Of a stretch of DNA of 64,000 bases, positions 27,273 through 35,987 are shown piece by piece. Both the position numbers and the translations under genes were made by a program. This DNA comes from Carnobacterium_B sp045617425 (lineage in GTDB: Bacteria; Bacillota; Bacilli; Lactobacillales; Carnobacteriaceae), in NCBI RefSeq assembly GCF_045617425.1, contig NZ_JAZLIO010000015.1, forward strand, positions 62,001-126,000. The letters are read 5' to 3'. Below the pieces are notes generated by a model. It was not told the origin of the DNA and ran no database searches. It saw only the letters and a list, made by a program, of their open reading frames with translations. Numbering within the stretch: position 1 is the stretch's first letter; every line of letters begins with the position of its first letter.

Positions 27273-27571
27273 TTATCCTGTTACCGCTCTTTTCCAAGCA
27301 GAAATGCCCCCCATAACATTTTTAACTTTGCACCCTTCTGATGCTAACAATTGACAAACTTTTGCAGAACGTGCTCCCGAATGACATATGACGTAGTATT
27401 CTTGTTCTTTATCCAAATTTTCTTTAGCTTTCGTAAGATTACTTAAAGTTAAATGAATAGACTCTTCTATATCTTATTTTGCCATTCATCGAGTTCTCGA
27501 ACATCTAGTAATACTATTTTTTCTCTTTTCCATTTCTGTTCAAATTCTGGCATAGTTATTGATTGGTACAT
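27273..27571 (-). pseudogene. rhodanese-like protein gene, frameshifted
   Basis: The minus strand encodes a single-domain rhodanese in two frames. From ATG 27571 (AGGTGG 7 bases upstream) it reads MYQSITMPEFEQKWK and LLDVRELDEW, then hits TAG. A shifted frame continues with IEESIHLTLSNL, EYYVICHSGARSAKV (active-site loop CHSGARS with the nucleophile Cys) and VMGGISAWKRAVTG to the stop at 27273. The break falls where GH of the usual xxGHIxxSIHL motif should be, so a small deletion inactivated the gene. Full length would be about 98 residues, normal for the family. Confidence 0.88.
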
Positions 27572-27674
27572 TAATATTCCACCTTCTCTAGCTAAAATTT
27601 ACATAAAAAAAATCTCAGCACTTAATATACCTCCAGCGGTATAATTTGTAAAGAAGGGTATTATATTTCACAAA

Positions 27675-27716
27675 AAAACAACTGAATATAACAAAAATAC
27701 TATATTTAGTTGTTTT
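27675..27716 (+). promoter_or_regulatory. inverted-repeat operator candidate before the DeoR-type gene
   Basis: AAAACAACT (27675-27683) and AGTTGTTTT (27708-27716) form a 9-base perfect inverted repeat 24 bases apart, with a further GTTGTTTTA copy just downstream. Likely autoregulation by the DeoR protein; the spacing suits two bound dimers. Confidence 0.5.
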
Positions 27717-27778
27717 GTGTTGTTTTAACTACATAAAATGTTAAGATAGACATGAGAAAAGTAGCAGGAGGTGTTTTA

Positions 27779-28564
27779 TTGAACCAATTTAAAAGACAAG
27801 AAATGATTTTTGATTTGTTGAAAGTTAACGGAGAGGTATCGTCAAATGAACTCGCTGCTGAGTTAAGTGTCTCCATGATGACCATTAACCGCGATCTTAA
27901 AGAGATTTCCACATGGGGTGAGATCCAACTTGTTCATGGCGGGGCTGTTTACCGAGGAGAAAATGCTTTAGAAAATCCCATCTCTATTAAAGAAGAAGTT
28001 AGTGTTCAAGAAAAAAAACAAATCGGTAAGTTTTGTAGAGGATTAGTCAAACCTGGTAGTGCTGTTTTTATTGAGACAGGAACTACTGCTTTGGCTGTGG
28101 CAAGAGAAATTTTTACTATTGAAGGATGCCATTTTTATACCAACTCCTTATTAGTTCTTAATTCTTTATCCAAATATGAAGGAATTCAGTTGCACAGTGT
28201 TCCTGGAAAGTACCGTGAATTATCTAAAGGTTTTTTAGGATTAGAAACGGCTGATTTTGTTAGAAATTTCAACTTTGATGTAGCTTTTATAGGTGCTGAA
28301 GGAATTAGTGCTGACTTTGGAATCACCCTACCGAACGAGGAAGATGCGTTTACAAAAAGAGCCATTATGAACCAGTCGAAGAAAACTATTTTGGTGGCAG
28401 ATCATAAAAAATTTGGTCGCTCTTACCTTTATAAAATCGGTGATGTTGAAGAGGTTAATCTGATTGTTACTGATTTAGATAGCCAACAAAAAAACTTTAA
28501 AGAATTAAAACCGTTGACGACTATTGTATCTATTAATGAGGAGGAAAATAAATATGACTATTAA
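27779..28564 (+). CDS. DeoR-family transcriptional regulator
   Basis: A repressor of 261 residues. The N-terminal HTH is RQEMIFDLLKVNGEVSSNEL then SVSMMTINRDL, with the DeoR hallmark QLVHGGAV. The C-terminal DeoRC domain (about 75-230) has the sugar-phosphate-binding ETGTTALAVAREI and NSLLVLNSL. A TTG start at 27779 is chosen because AGGAGG lies 7 bases before it; the frame runs nine codons further upstream without a ribosome site. Its stop overlaps the start of the M24 gene by 11 bases, so the two are coupled. The effector would be expected to be a phosphorylated sugar or nucleoside, which is odd next to a peptidase-fold gene. Confidence 0.88.
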   Translation: MNQFKRQEMIFDLLKVNGEVSSNELAAELSVSMMTINRDLKEISTWGEIQLVHGGAVYRGENALENPISIKEEVSVQEKKQIGKFCRGLVKPGSAVFIETGTTALAVAREIFTIEGCHFYTNSLLVLNSLSKYEGIQLHSVPGKYRELSKGFLGLETADFVRNFNFDVAFIGAEGISADFGITLPNEEDAFTKRAIMNQSKKTILVADHKKFGRSYLYKIGDVEEVNLIVTDLDSQQKNFKELKPLTTIVSINEEENKYDY

Positions 28565-29939
28565 TTTAAATGAAGTAGCCCTACCAACTATCCATACAAA
28601 GCTTAAATCAGTTTATTTAACAGATGAAACAATGATTGCTCGAAAGGAAAATTTTTTAGCAAAAATGAAACAACAGGCGATCGATACCGCAATCATTTAC
28701 GCAGACCGTGAACATGGTGCGAATTTCGAATATTTCACAGGATTTATTCCACGTTTTGAAGAAGCTTGTTTAGTTATCCACGCAAACGGAGAATGCTACT
28801 TATTATTAGGAAATGAAAACCTAAAACTAGCGGCTCACTCTCGCATCCCTGCTTATGCGGTTCACGTGCCTTACTTCTCTTTACCCAATCAACCAATGAA
28901 TGGAGAAAAAACATTATCAGATCATTTTAAAGAAAGTCAAATTCTTCCCGATGCTACAATTGGTATTATTGGATGGAAATTATTTACATCTAGCCAATAC
29001 GACAATAGTGGATTATTCGACTTACCTTTTTATATCTTAGACAGTTTAATCAATTATGTTGCAGACCGTAAGCAATTAAAAAACTTTGCTTCAGCCCTTA
29101 TCTCTCCAGAAGACGGATTACGTACGACTCATAATGCCAACGAGATCGCTCATTTTGAATATGGAGCAACCCTAGCTGGAAAAGGTATGTTCGCAGCAAT
29201 CCAAGCTGTGGACGTAGGTAAAACAGAAAAAGAAATTGGCGCTTTACTCGCTCTAGATGGTCAACCGAATACTGTGACGACGATTAGTGCTGCTGGCAAA
29301 CGGTTTACTAATGCTACTCTTTATCCAAGAGACAACGAAGCCTTGTTAGGCGATAACTATTCTATGACAGTAGGATATAAAGGTGGGCTAAGTAGTCGTG
29401 CTGGCTTTGTAGCAGCTTCGAAAGAAGATCTGCCAGAAAATCAAAGCGACTATTTAGAAAAAGTGGGCATCCCGTACTTTACTGCATACGCTACTTGGTT
29501 GGAAACTATTCGTGTAGGAACGGTTGGAGATGACTTTTATGACAAGATAGAGGAAGTCTTCCCTGCTGATGTTTATGGTTGGACCTTGAATCCAGGACAT
29601 TACACAGGAGATGATGAATGGATGTCATCACCATTTTTTAAAGGTTCTAACGTTGTTGTGAAGAGCGGTCAATTGTTCCAAGTAGATATCATTCCGAGTG
29701 TTCCTGGCTACTCAGGAGCAAGTTGTGAAGAACCAGTCGCTATCGCGGATAAAGCACTACAAGAAGAATTAAAAGAACAGTATCCTGATGTGTGGAATCG
29801 AATCGCAGAAAGAAGAAATTACATCAAAAATGTAATCCAAATAGACATAACAGATGATGTGTTGCCTTTAAGTGATACCGTTGCATTTTATACGCCATTC
29901 TTATTAAACAAAACGTTAGCTTATACGAAAAAAGTTTAA
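28554..29939 (+). CDS. M24-fold (Xaa-Pro aminopeptidase/creatinase-like) protein
   Basis: A 461-residue two-domain protein: N-terminal creatinase/aminopeptidase-P-like domain (about 1-190, IYADREHGANFEYFTGF) and C-terminal pita-bread domain (about 205-440). The start at 28554 follows GAGGAGG. Of the five usual metal ligands, the two Asp of the DxG...GYxSDxTR segment appear to be lost (SMTVGYKGGLSSRAG). The His is kept (NPGHYTG), the first Glu appears as Asp (QVDIIPS), and the last Glu is kept (SCEEPVAIAD). It is therefore probably not a standard metallo-aminopeptidase; it may be a metal-free relative like creatinase. Translationally coupled to the DeoR-type regulator. Confidence 0.8.
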   Translation: MTINLNEVALPTIHTKLKSVYLTDETMIARKENFLAKMKQQAIDTAIIYADREHGANFEYFTGFIPRFEEACLVIHANGECYLLLGNENLKLAAHSRIPAYAVHVPYFSLPNQPMNGEKTLSDHFKESQILPDATIGIIGWKLFTSSQYDNSGLFDLPFYILDSLINYVADRKQLKNFASALISPEDGLRTTHNANEIAHFEYGATLAGKGMFAAIQAVDVGKTEKEIGALLALDGQPNTVTTISAAGKRFTNATLYPRDNEALLGDNYSMTVGYKGGLSSRAGFVAASKEDLPENQSDYLEKVGIPYFTAYATWLETIRVGTVGDDFYDKIEEVFPADVYGWTLNPGHYTGDDEWMSSPFFKGSNVVVKSGQLFQVDIIPSVPGYSGASCEEPVAIADKALQEELKEQYPDVWNRIAERRNYIKNVIQIDITDDVLPLSDTVAFYTPFLLNKTLAYTKKV

Positions 29940-29946
29940 ACATAAG

Positions 29947-29979
29947 ACCTCCCATTATTTTTGTTGGGAGGTTTACTTT
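29947..29979 (+). terminator. intrinsic terminator after the M24 gene
   Basis: Perfect 8-bp stem ACCTCCCA/TGGGAGGT, 10-base loop, followed by TTACTTTTCC. Confidence 0.8.
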
Positions 29980-30289
29980 TCCTTTCGGTGTTCTGTCTTT
30001 CTATGCCTCATTGATAAATAAGATACTGTTCAATAGAAGTTGAAAAGCTTACGGACCAATAGGGTTGCAATTAAACGTACAATAATGGTTAATGGCATAA
30101 TTTGTAAGGTTGCGCTGGTCTTCTAAAATTCAGTCCAGGAATGGATTTCGACAAAGTGTTACCTACTAAAAGAATAATTATCTGTTTATCAAGAAGAATT
30201 CAATAAATTTCTCGAAATAACCTTGTAAAAGCCTATCAAACGCTATAATATGGACTTTAAGACACGAAATAGAAAGAGGCAACAAAACG
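29980..30289. other. intergenic region
   Basis: No gene is seen. A TATAAT at about 30246-30251 is a likely -10 for the HEAT-repeat gene, with only a weak -35. A 22-codon frame on the minus strand near 30000-30100 has no ribosome site and is not called. Confidence 0.45.
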
Positions 30290-30736
30290 ATGACTATTAT
30301 TCAAGCAGAACCAGCTAATATTGAAGAATTAAAAACTAAAGCAAATACAAAAGACAATTGGAAAATCAGACTCGAAGCCGTTACTGAATTAGCAAACTAT
30401 GACTGTCAAAAATCAAGATATATCTTAACAAAACTTGCTTCAAATGACCGTGTTTTTGCAGTAAAAGAAGCTGCTTTTAACGCTGCACAAGCGATGGGCG
30501 TCACAAAAAAAGGCTTGCCTTTAGAACTAAAACGCAAAGATATTAGATACAGCAGCAAAGACTTTGCAAAAGTTTTTAGTCGTGTTAAACGTGATACACA
30601 AATGGAAGAATTTGATTTAGATGTCTTCAAAAAACAATTTCAAATCGTCAGTCCTGAAATGCATGATGTTATGCAATACGAAGAACAGGAAAACTTTGAT
30701 TTGTGGATTGCAGCTTCATATGCAAATTTACGATAG
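30290..30736 (+). CDS. HEAT-repeat domain protein
   Basis: A small soluble protein of 148 residues. Residues about 10-70 form two HEAT-like helical repeats (KIRLEAVTELANY, ILTKLASNDRVFAVKEAAF with the conserved Asp-x-x-x-x-V-R/K pattern). The second half is a charged helical tail (LELKRKDIRYSSKDFAKVF). AGAGGC precedes ATG and a strong terminator follows, so it is monocistronic. Such proteins usually serve in protein binding; no partner is suggested by the neighbours. Confidence 0.75.
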   Translation: MTIIQAEPANIEELKTKANTKDNWKIRLEAVTELANYDCQKSRYILTKLASNDRVFAVKEAAFNAAQAMGVTKKGLPLELKRKDIRYSSKDFAKVFSRVKRDTQMEEFDLDVFKKQFQIVSPEMHDVMQYEEQENFDLWIAASYANLR

Positions 30737-30746
30737 ACCTTGAAGC

Positions 30747-30780
30747 AAAAAAGGAACCCCTTATAGGGGTTCCTTTTTTT
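30747..30780. terminator. bidirectional intrinsic terminator
   Basis: Perfect 10-bp stem AAGGAACCCC/GGGGTTCCTT, loop TTATA, poly-A before and poly-T after. It serves the HEAT-repeat gene and the opposing ABC permease gene, whose stop codon lies inside it. Confidence 0.95.
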
Positions 30781-31480
30781 ATGCTTCTAATCGTGATACT
30801 TTTTTTGTAATGAGTAGAACTACTAGCATACTTGCTACTAACAAAATTACTGTAATAGCTAAAACTACTTGAACCCCGCCAACTGTCACTAAATTACTCG
30901 GTATGCTACAAAAGACTACAGATGAAACGATGGCTAAAGCTAACGAATTTCTCCACCATCCGATAGCTAAAGAAATTAAACTAATACTCGTAACTAAAAT
31001 AACAGCAACGATCATAAGAGATAGCTGGCTCACAATTGTAGCGAAAGAGAGAGAATCATTAACTACAGAAAAAATAGACTCTGATACAAAAAACAAACTG
31101 TTGGTTAATAAAATGCCGATAAAAACGCCAAACCCACAAAACAGTTCACAGAAAATAATTTTTGCCCGTAAGATTTTCTTTCTAGCTACAGGGTAACTTA
31201 ACGTCAAGTAAAGGTAATTGTCATTATAAGATTCCATTACCACTTTTCCTAGCATTGCCGTACCTAAACATGAAAAACCCGCTACGTTAATAATAAATGA
31301 TAGGATATACAAAAATTTATAGGTCCCCATTTCCGGATCTGTTACCAAAATACTTGGATCAATCTGCGGAGCATAAGCTAATAAGTTTACCATTGCTAAC
31401 GTAACTAATGGTATCAAAACGCTAGCAAGCAGATAAGGGGTTAGTGCGATTTTTTTTATTTCTAATTGAATAAGTTTCAT
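30779..31480 (-). CDS. ABC-2 type transporter permease
   Basis: A 233-residue membrane protein with six predicted helices, the usual size for single-domain ABC-2 permeases: start MKLIQLEIKKIALTPYLLAS, central YSLxY-like YLYLTLSYPVARKKILRAKI. It pairs with the ATPase encoded immediately upstream (one-base gap). The pair probably exports a lipid, peptide or drug. Expression is likely governed by the TetR gene upstream. Confidence 0.88.
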   Translation of the reverse strand: MKLIQLEIKKIALTPYLLASVLIPLVTLAMVNLLAYAPQIDPSILVTDPEMGTYKFLYILSFIINVAGFSCLGTAMLGKVVMESYNDNYLYLTLSYPVARKKILRAKIIFCELFCGFGVFIGILLTNSLFFVSESIFSVVNDSLSFATIVSQLSLMIVAVILVTSISLISLAIGWWRNSLALAIVSSVVFCSIPSNLVTVGGVQVVLAITVILLVASMLVVLLITKKVSRLEA

Positions 31481-31481
31481 T

Positions 31482-32192
31482 TCACACTACTCCTTCCATT
31501 TTGTTGATTAAGAAATTTTCTAAGCTATCATGATATTTAGCTACTAAATCTTGCTTTCTTTCATCTAAAACAAGTTGACCATCATAGATTACACCGATTC
31601 GTGTAGCAACAGATTCTACTTCAGTTAAAATATGACTCGACATGATAATCGTTTTTCCTAACAATGAAATCTCTTCAATCAATTCACGGAATTGTTTTAT
31701 CCCTCTAGGATCAAGACCATTTAATGGTTCATCAATAATCAGCAAATCAGGATTATGAATTAAGCATCTTGCTAATACTAGCCTTTGGCGCATTCCTAAC
31801 GAATATTCTTTAACAGGACGATCATTGTCAATAGTCAAACCTACAGTTTTAAGCCAATCGCTAATCCGGTTATTAGAGACTCCCATATATTTACAGTGGA
31901 TGTTTAAATTTTCATCTGCAGATAAATGTTCGTAAAAAACGGGTTCATTGATATTTGAACCAATTTTTGTTTTTATTTTTTCCAAATCTTTGCTCTCATT
32001 TAAAATAGCAATTTCTCCATTGGTTGCTTTAGATAAGCCTGTCAAAATCTTAAATAAGGTCGATTTTCCTGCGCCATTTTTTCCAAGTAAAACATAGACT
32101 TCTCCTTTTTCAACACTTAAACTGAAATTTTTCAACACTTCTTTTCTACCATAGTTCTTCTCTATACTTATGACTTCAACACTTCTTGTCAT
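31482..32192 (-). CDS. ABC transporter ATP-binding protein
   Basis: A 236-residue ATPase with Walker A GKNGAGKST, Q-loop NINEPVFY, signature YSLGMRQRL, Walker B LLIIDEPLNGLD and switch His in IIMSSHIL. It is of the BcrA/CcmA-like exporter class and drives the adjoining ABC-2 permease. A 13-base palindrome at 32243-32255 upstream repeats the core of the TetR operator, so this pair may be controlled independently of tetR read-through. Confidence 0.93.
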   Translation of the reverse strand: MTRSVEVISIEKNYGRKEVLKNFSLSVEKGEVYVLLGKNGAGKSTLFKILTGLSKATNGEIAILNESKDLEKIKTKIGSNINEPVFYEHLSADENLNIHCKYMGVSNNRISDWLKTVGLTIDNDRPVKEYSLGMRQRLVLARCLIHNPDLLIIDEPLNGLDPRGIKQFRELIEEISLLGKTIIMSSHILTEVESVATRIGVIYDGQLVLDERKQDLVAKYHDSLENFLINKMEGVV

Positions 32193-32242
32193 TTTTTAAT
32201 CTTCCTTTCTTATTTGTTTTTGTATTTTATAGCAAATGATAG

Positions 32243-32255
32243 ATACCATTGGTAT
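32243..32255 (-). promoter_or_regulatory. TetR-type operator before the ABC genes
   Basis: ATACCATTGGTAT is palindromic apart from its central base and shares the ATACCA...TGGTAT half-sites with the larger operator upstream of the TetR gene. It sits in the 91-base gap between the TetR gene and the ATPase gene. Confidence 0.7.
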
Positions 32256-32283
32256 GTATCTCTATAAAAAAAATAGCTTTTTA

Positions 32284-32919
32284 TCAGCTATTCTTTTTTA
32301 AAATAGAAAATAGTTTGAAACTTTCTTGAACGATTTCATCTGTTAATAAAGGAACACCTACTCCATTAAACATCTTTTGGATGAATAAAATTTTACGGCG
32401 TAGTTCTTCTTCTGATAAAACACTAAGTTGAAATCCTATCCATAAATTAAACGTTAGCATCAGCAATTCTGAAATCTCTTCTGGATAATCAGTTTGAATG
32501 GATCCATCAGCGACTCCTTCATCAACTATTCTTTTCATTTCTGGGACAAGATCATTGAAGACTTGCAAGTATTGTTCGCCCAATATTCTTGGACTTCTCA
32601 ACGCAACTGCAGCAGAATAACCGATTGATTGTCTTTTATAAGCATTGAACGTATCTTTTAAGACATTTTGCAATTTTTCTAATCCAGTGTCTCCATGCAA
32701 ATTATTAGGGACAGCTTCTTCATCTGCTTCATCCATTAGTGCTTCTAGAATAGCGAATTTTGATTTAAAGTGGTGGTAAATAACACCTTTGGTCATGTTC
32801 CCTAGACCATCAACAATGTCTTGAATAGAAGTGCCATCATAGCCTTTTTCTAGAAATAATTTTTCTGCTACATCCAGTATTTTCTTCTTCGTTTCTTCAG
32901 GGTACTTGTTTCTTGCCAA
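32284..32919 (-). CDS. TetR/AcrR-family regulator
   Basis: A 211-residue repressor. N-terminal HTH: KKKILDVAEKLFLEKGYDGT, then GVIYHHFKSKFAILEALM. The C-terminal ligand domain has a hydrophobic core near residues 90-190. It lies upstream of the ABC exporter on the same strand, with near-identical palindromes before itself and before the exporter. This makes it the likely autoregulated repressor of the exporter, relieved by a transported compound. Confidence 0.92.
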   Translation of the reverse strand: MARNKYPEETKKKILDVAEKLFLEKGYDGTSIQDIVDGLGNMTKGVIYHHFKSKFAILEALMDEADEEAVPNNLHGDTGLEKLQNVLKDTFNAYKRQSIGYSAAVALRSPRILGEQYLQVFNDLVPEMKRIVDEGVADGSIQTDYPEEISELLMLTFNLWIGFQLSVLSEEELRRKILFIQKMFNGVGVPLLTDEIVQESFKLFSILKKNS

Positions 32920-32931
32920 CTATCTCACCTC

Positions 32932-32987
32932 ACATAAATACCAGTGGTATGTATCTACATAATACATACCACTGGTATTTATGTCAA
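32932..32987 (-). promoter_or_regulatory. TetR promoter overlapped by double palindromic operator
   Basis: Minus-strand promoter TTGACA (32982-32987), 17-base spacer, TATTAT (32959-32964). A 23-base perfect inverted repeat (arms 32932-32954 and 32962-32984, 7-base centre) covers it completely. Each arm holds its own smaller palindrome ATACCAGTGGTAT, so two dimers could bind side by side. Confidence 0.88.
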
Positions 32988-33623
32988 CAATAATTAATTA
33001 CTACATGACCTATTTTAAAAAGTAATGAGTATCGTTTTTTTTAATACTATTCAGCCTAGTCATTTATACTTTAGTTATACGTCTTACTTAAGCTATTTAA
33101 GTGCAACGATATCTAAACTACAATCAAACGAATTGACTTTTTTTTGTTACAATTATAAACTCTCCATATCAGAGTAAGGAGGTTTTGCCAATAAAAAACG
33201 ACTACTTTTAGTTTGAGAAATTCTTTTGTTGATTTTAGAAATGCTGTCTAGATTAAACTACGTTACTCTAGGTATACTATACTATTTTTAATGATTATTG
33301 ACATTGTACTTCCAATTATTAGTCGCTTGGCACCTTCTCTTTTATCCCCCACTAATAACTTTAGTCATTTTCCAATGAACAGTTTTTTTTCCAATTCATA
33401 TCCCTTGCTCTCAACCATATCATGTTGCACTTTCTCATACCCGAATTTTCGATGTTTCATTGGTAAAAACTCATTTTTTTAATAAACTCAAAGGCTTAAA
33501 TTTCATTTAAATAACAGTAATTTTTTAAGAAGAATATCCTTTCTATTTGAACTGTTGAATCTTTGTAGTAAAAATAAGTAGTTAGACTATAACCATGTAT
33601 AAAAAATTCAGGAGGAATATTTC
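32988..33623. other. 636-base region without a credible gene
   Basis: A promoter-like TTGACT/TATAAA pair (about 33133-33159, 15-base spacer) and a strong AAGGAGG at about 33176-33182 are present, but no start codon at usable distance follows; the next frames close within a few codons. This may be the 5' end of a lost gene. A 63-codon frame at 33291-33482 has no ribosome site and a composition not like protein. The 3' end holds the leader of the bile salt hydrolase gene. Confidence 0.5.
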
Positions 33624-34598
33624 ATGTGCACAGGTTTAGCTTATACGAATGATACATTTTATTTTGGAAGAAATCTTGATTTGGAGTATTCTTTAAATAA
33701 TAAAGTTGTTGTTACACCAAGGAATTACAATTTTAAATTACGTAAAGAAGAAGAACTTACTTCACATTATTCGATCATTGGCATGGCTATGGTAGTAGAT
33801 GATTACCCGTTATATTTTGATGCTGTTAATGAAAAAGGGCTTGGAATGAGTGGATTAAACTTTGACGGTTTTGCAGTATATCATGACGAGAAAAAAGACA
33901 AAAAAAATGTTACCCCTTTTGAATTTATCCCTTATTTATTAGGCAAATGTGCTACTGTCGAAGAAGCTAAAGATTTATTAAAAGAGATCAATCTGATTAA
34001 TATTTCTTTTAGCGAAAAACTACAATTATCGCCATTGCATTGGTTGATATCAGATAAAGACAGTTCAATTGTCGTTGAATCAACAGCTGAAGGATTACAA
34101 GTATACGACAATCAATTTGGTGTACTAGCTAACAATCCTTCTTTCCCCTATCATAAATACAATATGAGCAATTACTTAAACCTTACGTCAAATATTCCTG
34201 AAAATCGCTTAAGTTCTAAGGTTGATTTAGATGTCTACAGTCGAGGAATGGGAGCTATTGGTCTTCCTGGCGATCTTTCTTCTCAATCAAGATTTGTTCG
34301 TGCAGCATATGCTCGTTTAAATTCTGTTGCAGATAAAACAGAAAATGCAAATGTTTCTCAATTTTTCCATATTTTAGATTTTGTAGCGCAACCAAGAGGT
34401 GGTGCTATGGCACCAGAAGGAATTTATGAAATCACTCAATATTCTTCTTGTGTAAGCACTGAAACGCAAACTTATTACTATAAAACGTATGAGAATAGCC
34501 AAATATGTGCTGTGTCTATGAAAGATTTACCTTTAGACAGCTCCAATCTATTTGTTTACGAGTTAGAAAAAGATCAAGCTATTAACTACACTAACTAG
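33624..34598 (+). CDS. bsh: choloylglycine hydrolase (bile salt hydrolase/penicillin V acylase family)
   Basis: An Ntn-hydrolase of 324 residues, cytoplasmic, that cleaves the amide bond of conjugated bile salts or related N-acyl compounds. Met1 removal exposes Cys2, the nucleophile. Arg16 and Asp19 in FGRNLDLE, the Asn in LANNPSFP and the Arg in DLSSQSRFVR complete the site. GMSGLNFDG and LPGDLSSQSRF are closer to lactobacillar bile salt hydrolases than to penicillin V acylases, but substrate choice cannot be settled by eye. AGGAGG precedes ATG. Single gene with its own terminator. Confidence 0.9.
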   Translation: MCTGLAYTNDTFYFGRNLDLEYSLNNKVVVTPRNYNFKLRKEEELTSHYSIIGMAMVVDDYPLYFDAVNEKGLGMSGLNFDGFAVYHDEKKDKKNVTPFEFIPYLLGKCATVEEAKDLLKEINLINISFSEKLQLSPLHWLISDKDSSIVVESTAEGLQVYDNQFGVLANNPSFPYHKYNMSNYLNLTSNIPENRLSSKVDLDVYSRGMGAIGLPGDLSSQSRFVRAAYARLNSVADKTENANVSQFFHILDFVAQPRGGAMAPEGIYEITQYSSCVSTETQTYYYKTYENSQICAVSMKDLPLDSSNLFVYELEKDQAINYTN

Positions 34599-34614
34599 TC
34601 AATTAAAAAGTGAG

Positions 34615-34659
34615 CCTTGAAGGAACTAGGATAATTCTTAGTTTTTTCAAGGTTTTTTT
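34615..34659 (+). terminator. intrinsic terminator after bsh
   Basis: Outer stem CCTTGAA/TTCAAGG with an inner imperfect stem, followed by seven T. Confidence 0.8.
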
Positions 34660-34850
34660 CGGATTTTTTTCAATAACAAAACAGAATGATTACGGGACGA
34701 TAAAACGAATCATAGCCTGTTAAATTATTCAATATTCTCATCCTTCTTCAATTCCTTATATCAACAACATTTGTAACCGATTGCATTTAATGCGATAATA
34801 AGGTGATATGTCCAGTCATTCTGTACATAATCAATTAGGAGGTTACGAAC

Positions 34851-35867
34851 ATGCACCACAAAAAATTAAAAACGATTGGTTTTGTCAACAGTCACAAACC
34901 TGGTGAGAAACGAATTGCCTTATTGCCTAAAGACATTACACGGATAAATCACAGAGAAGCTTTATTTTTTGAGGAAGGCTATGGAAGTGATTTAAATATT
35001 TCTGATACTGAATATGCTGCATTAGGTTGTCAAGTTGTTCCAAGAACTATCGTTTTAGAACAAGATATTATCTGTGATCCTAAAATTGGTGACGCTACTT
35101 TTATAAAAAATCTACGTCCAGGACAAACGATATTCGGATGGGTTCATGCTGTACAGAGTAAAGAAGTGACTGATATATTAGTAGAGAATAAACTTTCTGC
35201 TTACGCTTGGGAAGATATGTATGAAGATAATCGCCATTCTTACTGGCGCAATAATGAATTAGCTGGAGAAGCTGCTGTTATGCATGCTTACCAATTAAAC
35301 GGAATTATGCCATACGATACAAAAGTTGCTATTTTAGGACGCGGAAATACAGCACGAGGCGCACAACGGACGTTAATCGGATTGGGTGCAGATGTTAGAG
35401 TTTATAATCGCAACCAAGAAAAGTTATTCCAAAAAGAAATGAACGAGTTTGATGTGATTGTCAATGCAATCTTATGGGATACTTCACGTAAAGATCATTT
35501 GATTTATCAAACAGATTTAAAAAAATTCAAACCTGGAACATTAATCATTGATGTCAGCTGTGACGAAAATGGTGCTGTAGAAACGTCTGTACCGACTACT
35601 TTGGAAAACCCAATTTACGAAATCAATGATGTTATACATTACGCAGTAGATCATACACCAACCATTTTTTATCGTTCTACTTCACGTGCGATTTCAAAGG
35701 AAACCTATAAGTATATAGACGACTTAGTTGAAGGTTGTCCTAACGCAATCTTAGAAGATGCTCTGATTATTGAACGAGGTCATATTATTGATGAACGCAT
35801 CAATCAATTTCAAAATAGAACAATACCTCTTCAATTTATCAATTCTGATGAAAGAAATTCTGTATAA
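34851..35867 (+). CDS. ceo: N5-(carboxyethyl)ornithine synthase-like dehydrogenase
   Basis: A 338-residue NAD(P)-dependent enzyme of the alanine dehydrogenase/pyridine nucleotide transhydrogenase superfamily. The N-terminal substrate domain holds FVNSHKPGEKRIALLPKD and FGWVHAVQ with the catalytic His. The Rossmann part has VAILGRGNTARGAQRTL and ends with VSCDENGAVETS. This pattern matches the lactococcal enzyme that reductively joins pyruvate to the side-chain amine of ornithine or lysine. Single gene; AGGAGG upstream and a strong terminator downstream. A simple alanine or saccharopine dehydrogenase is the alternative, but length and motifs favour Ceo. Confidence 0.8.
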   Translation: MHHKKLKTIGFVNSHKPGEKRIALLPKDITRINHREALFFEEGYGSDLNISDTEYAALGCQVVPRTIVLEQDIICDPKIGDATFIKNLRPGQTIFGWVHAVQSKEVTDILVENKLSAYAWEDMYEDNRHSYWRNNELAGEAAVMHAYQLNGIMPYDTKVAILGRGNTARGAQRTLIGLGADVRVYNRNQEKLFQKEMNEFDVIVNAILWDTSRKDHLIYQTDLKKFKPGTLIIDVSCDENGAVETSVPTTLENPIYEINDVIHYAVDHTPTIFYRSTSRAISKETYKYIDDLVEGCPNAILEDALIIERGHIIDERINQFQNRTIPLQFINSDERNSV

Positions 35868-35938
35868 CAAATTTATTTGGACTATCCTTCAAGAACTCCC
35901 CACTTCTTAAAACTAACCAATTAAAATAAGTGATTAAT

Positions 35939-35987
35939 AAACTGATATAAATTCAAGCTACTTTTGAATTTATATCAGTTTATTTTT
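35939..35987 (+). terminator. strong intrinsic terminator after ceo
   Basis: Perfect 18-bp stem, arms 35939-35956 and 35964-35981, short 7-base loop, then ATTTTTC. No other gene is seen between here and 36153. Confidence 0.9.

Noticed and set aside
33291..33482. 63-codon plus-strand frame
   Set aside because: No ribosome site, Ser/Phe/Pro-rich random-like composition, no recognisable motif.
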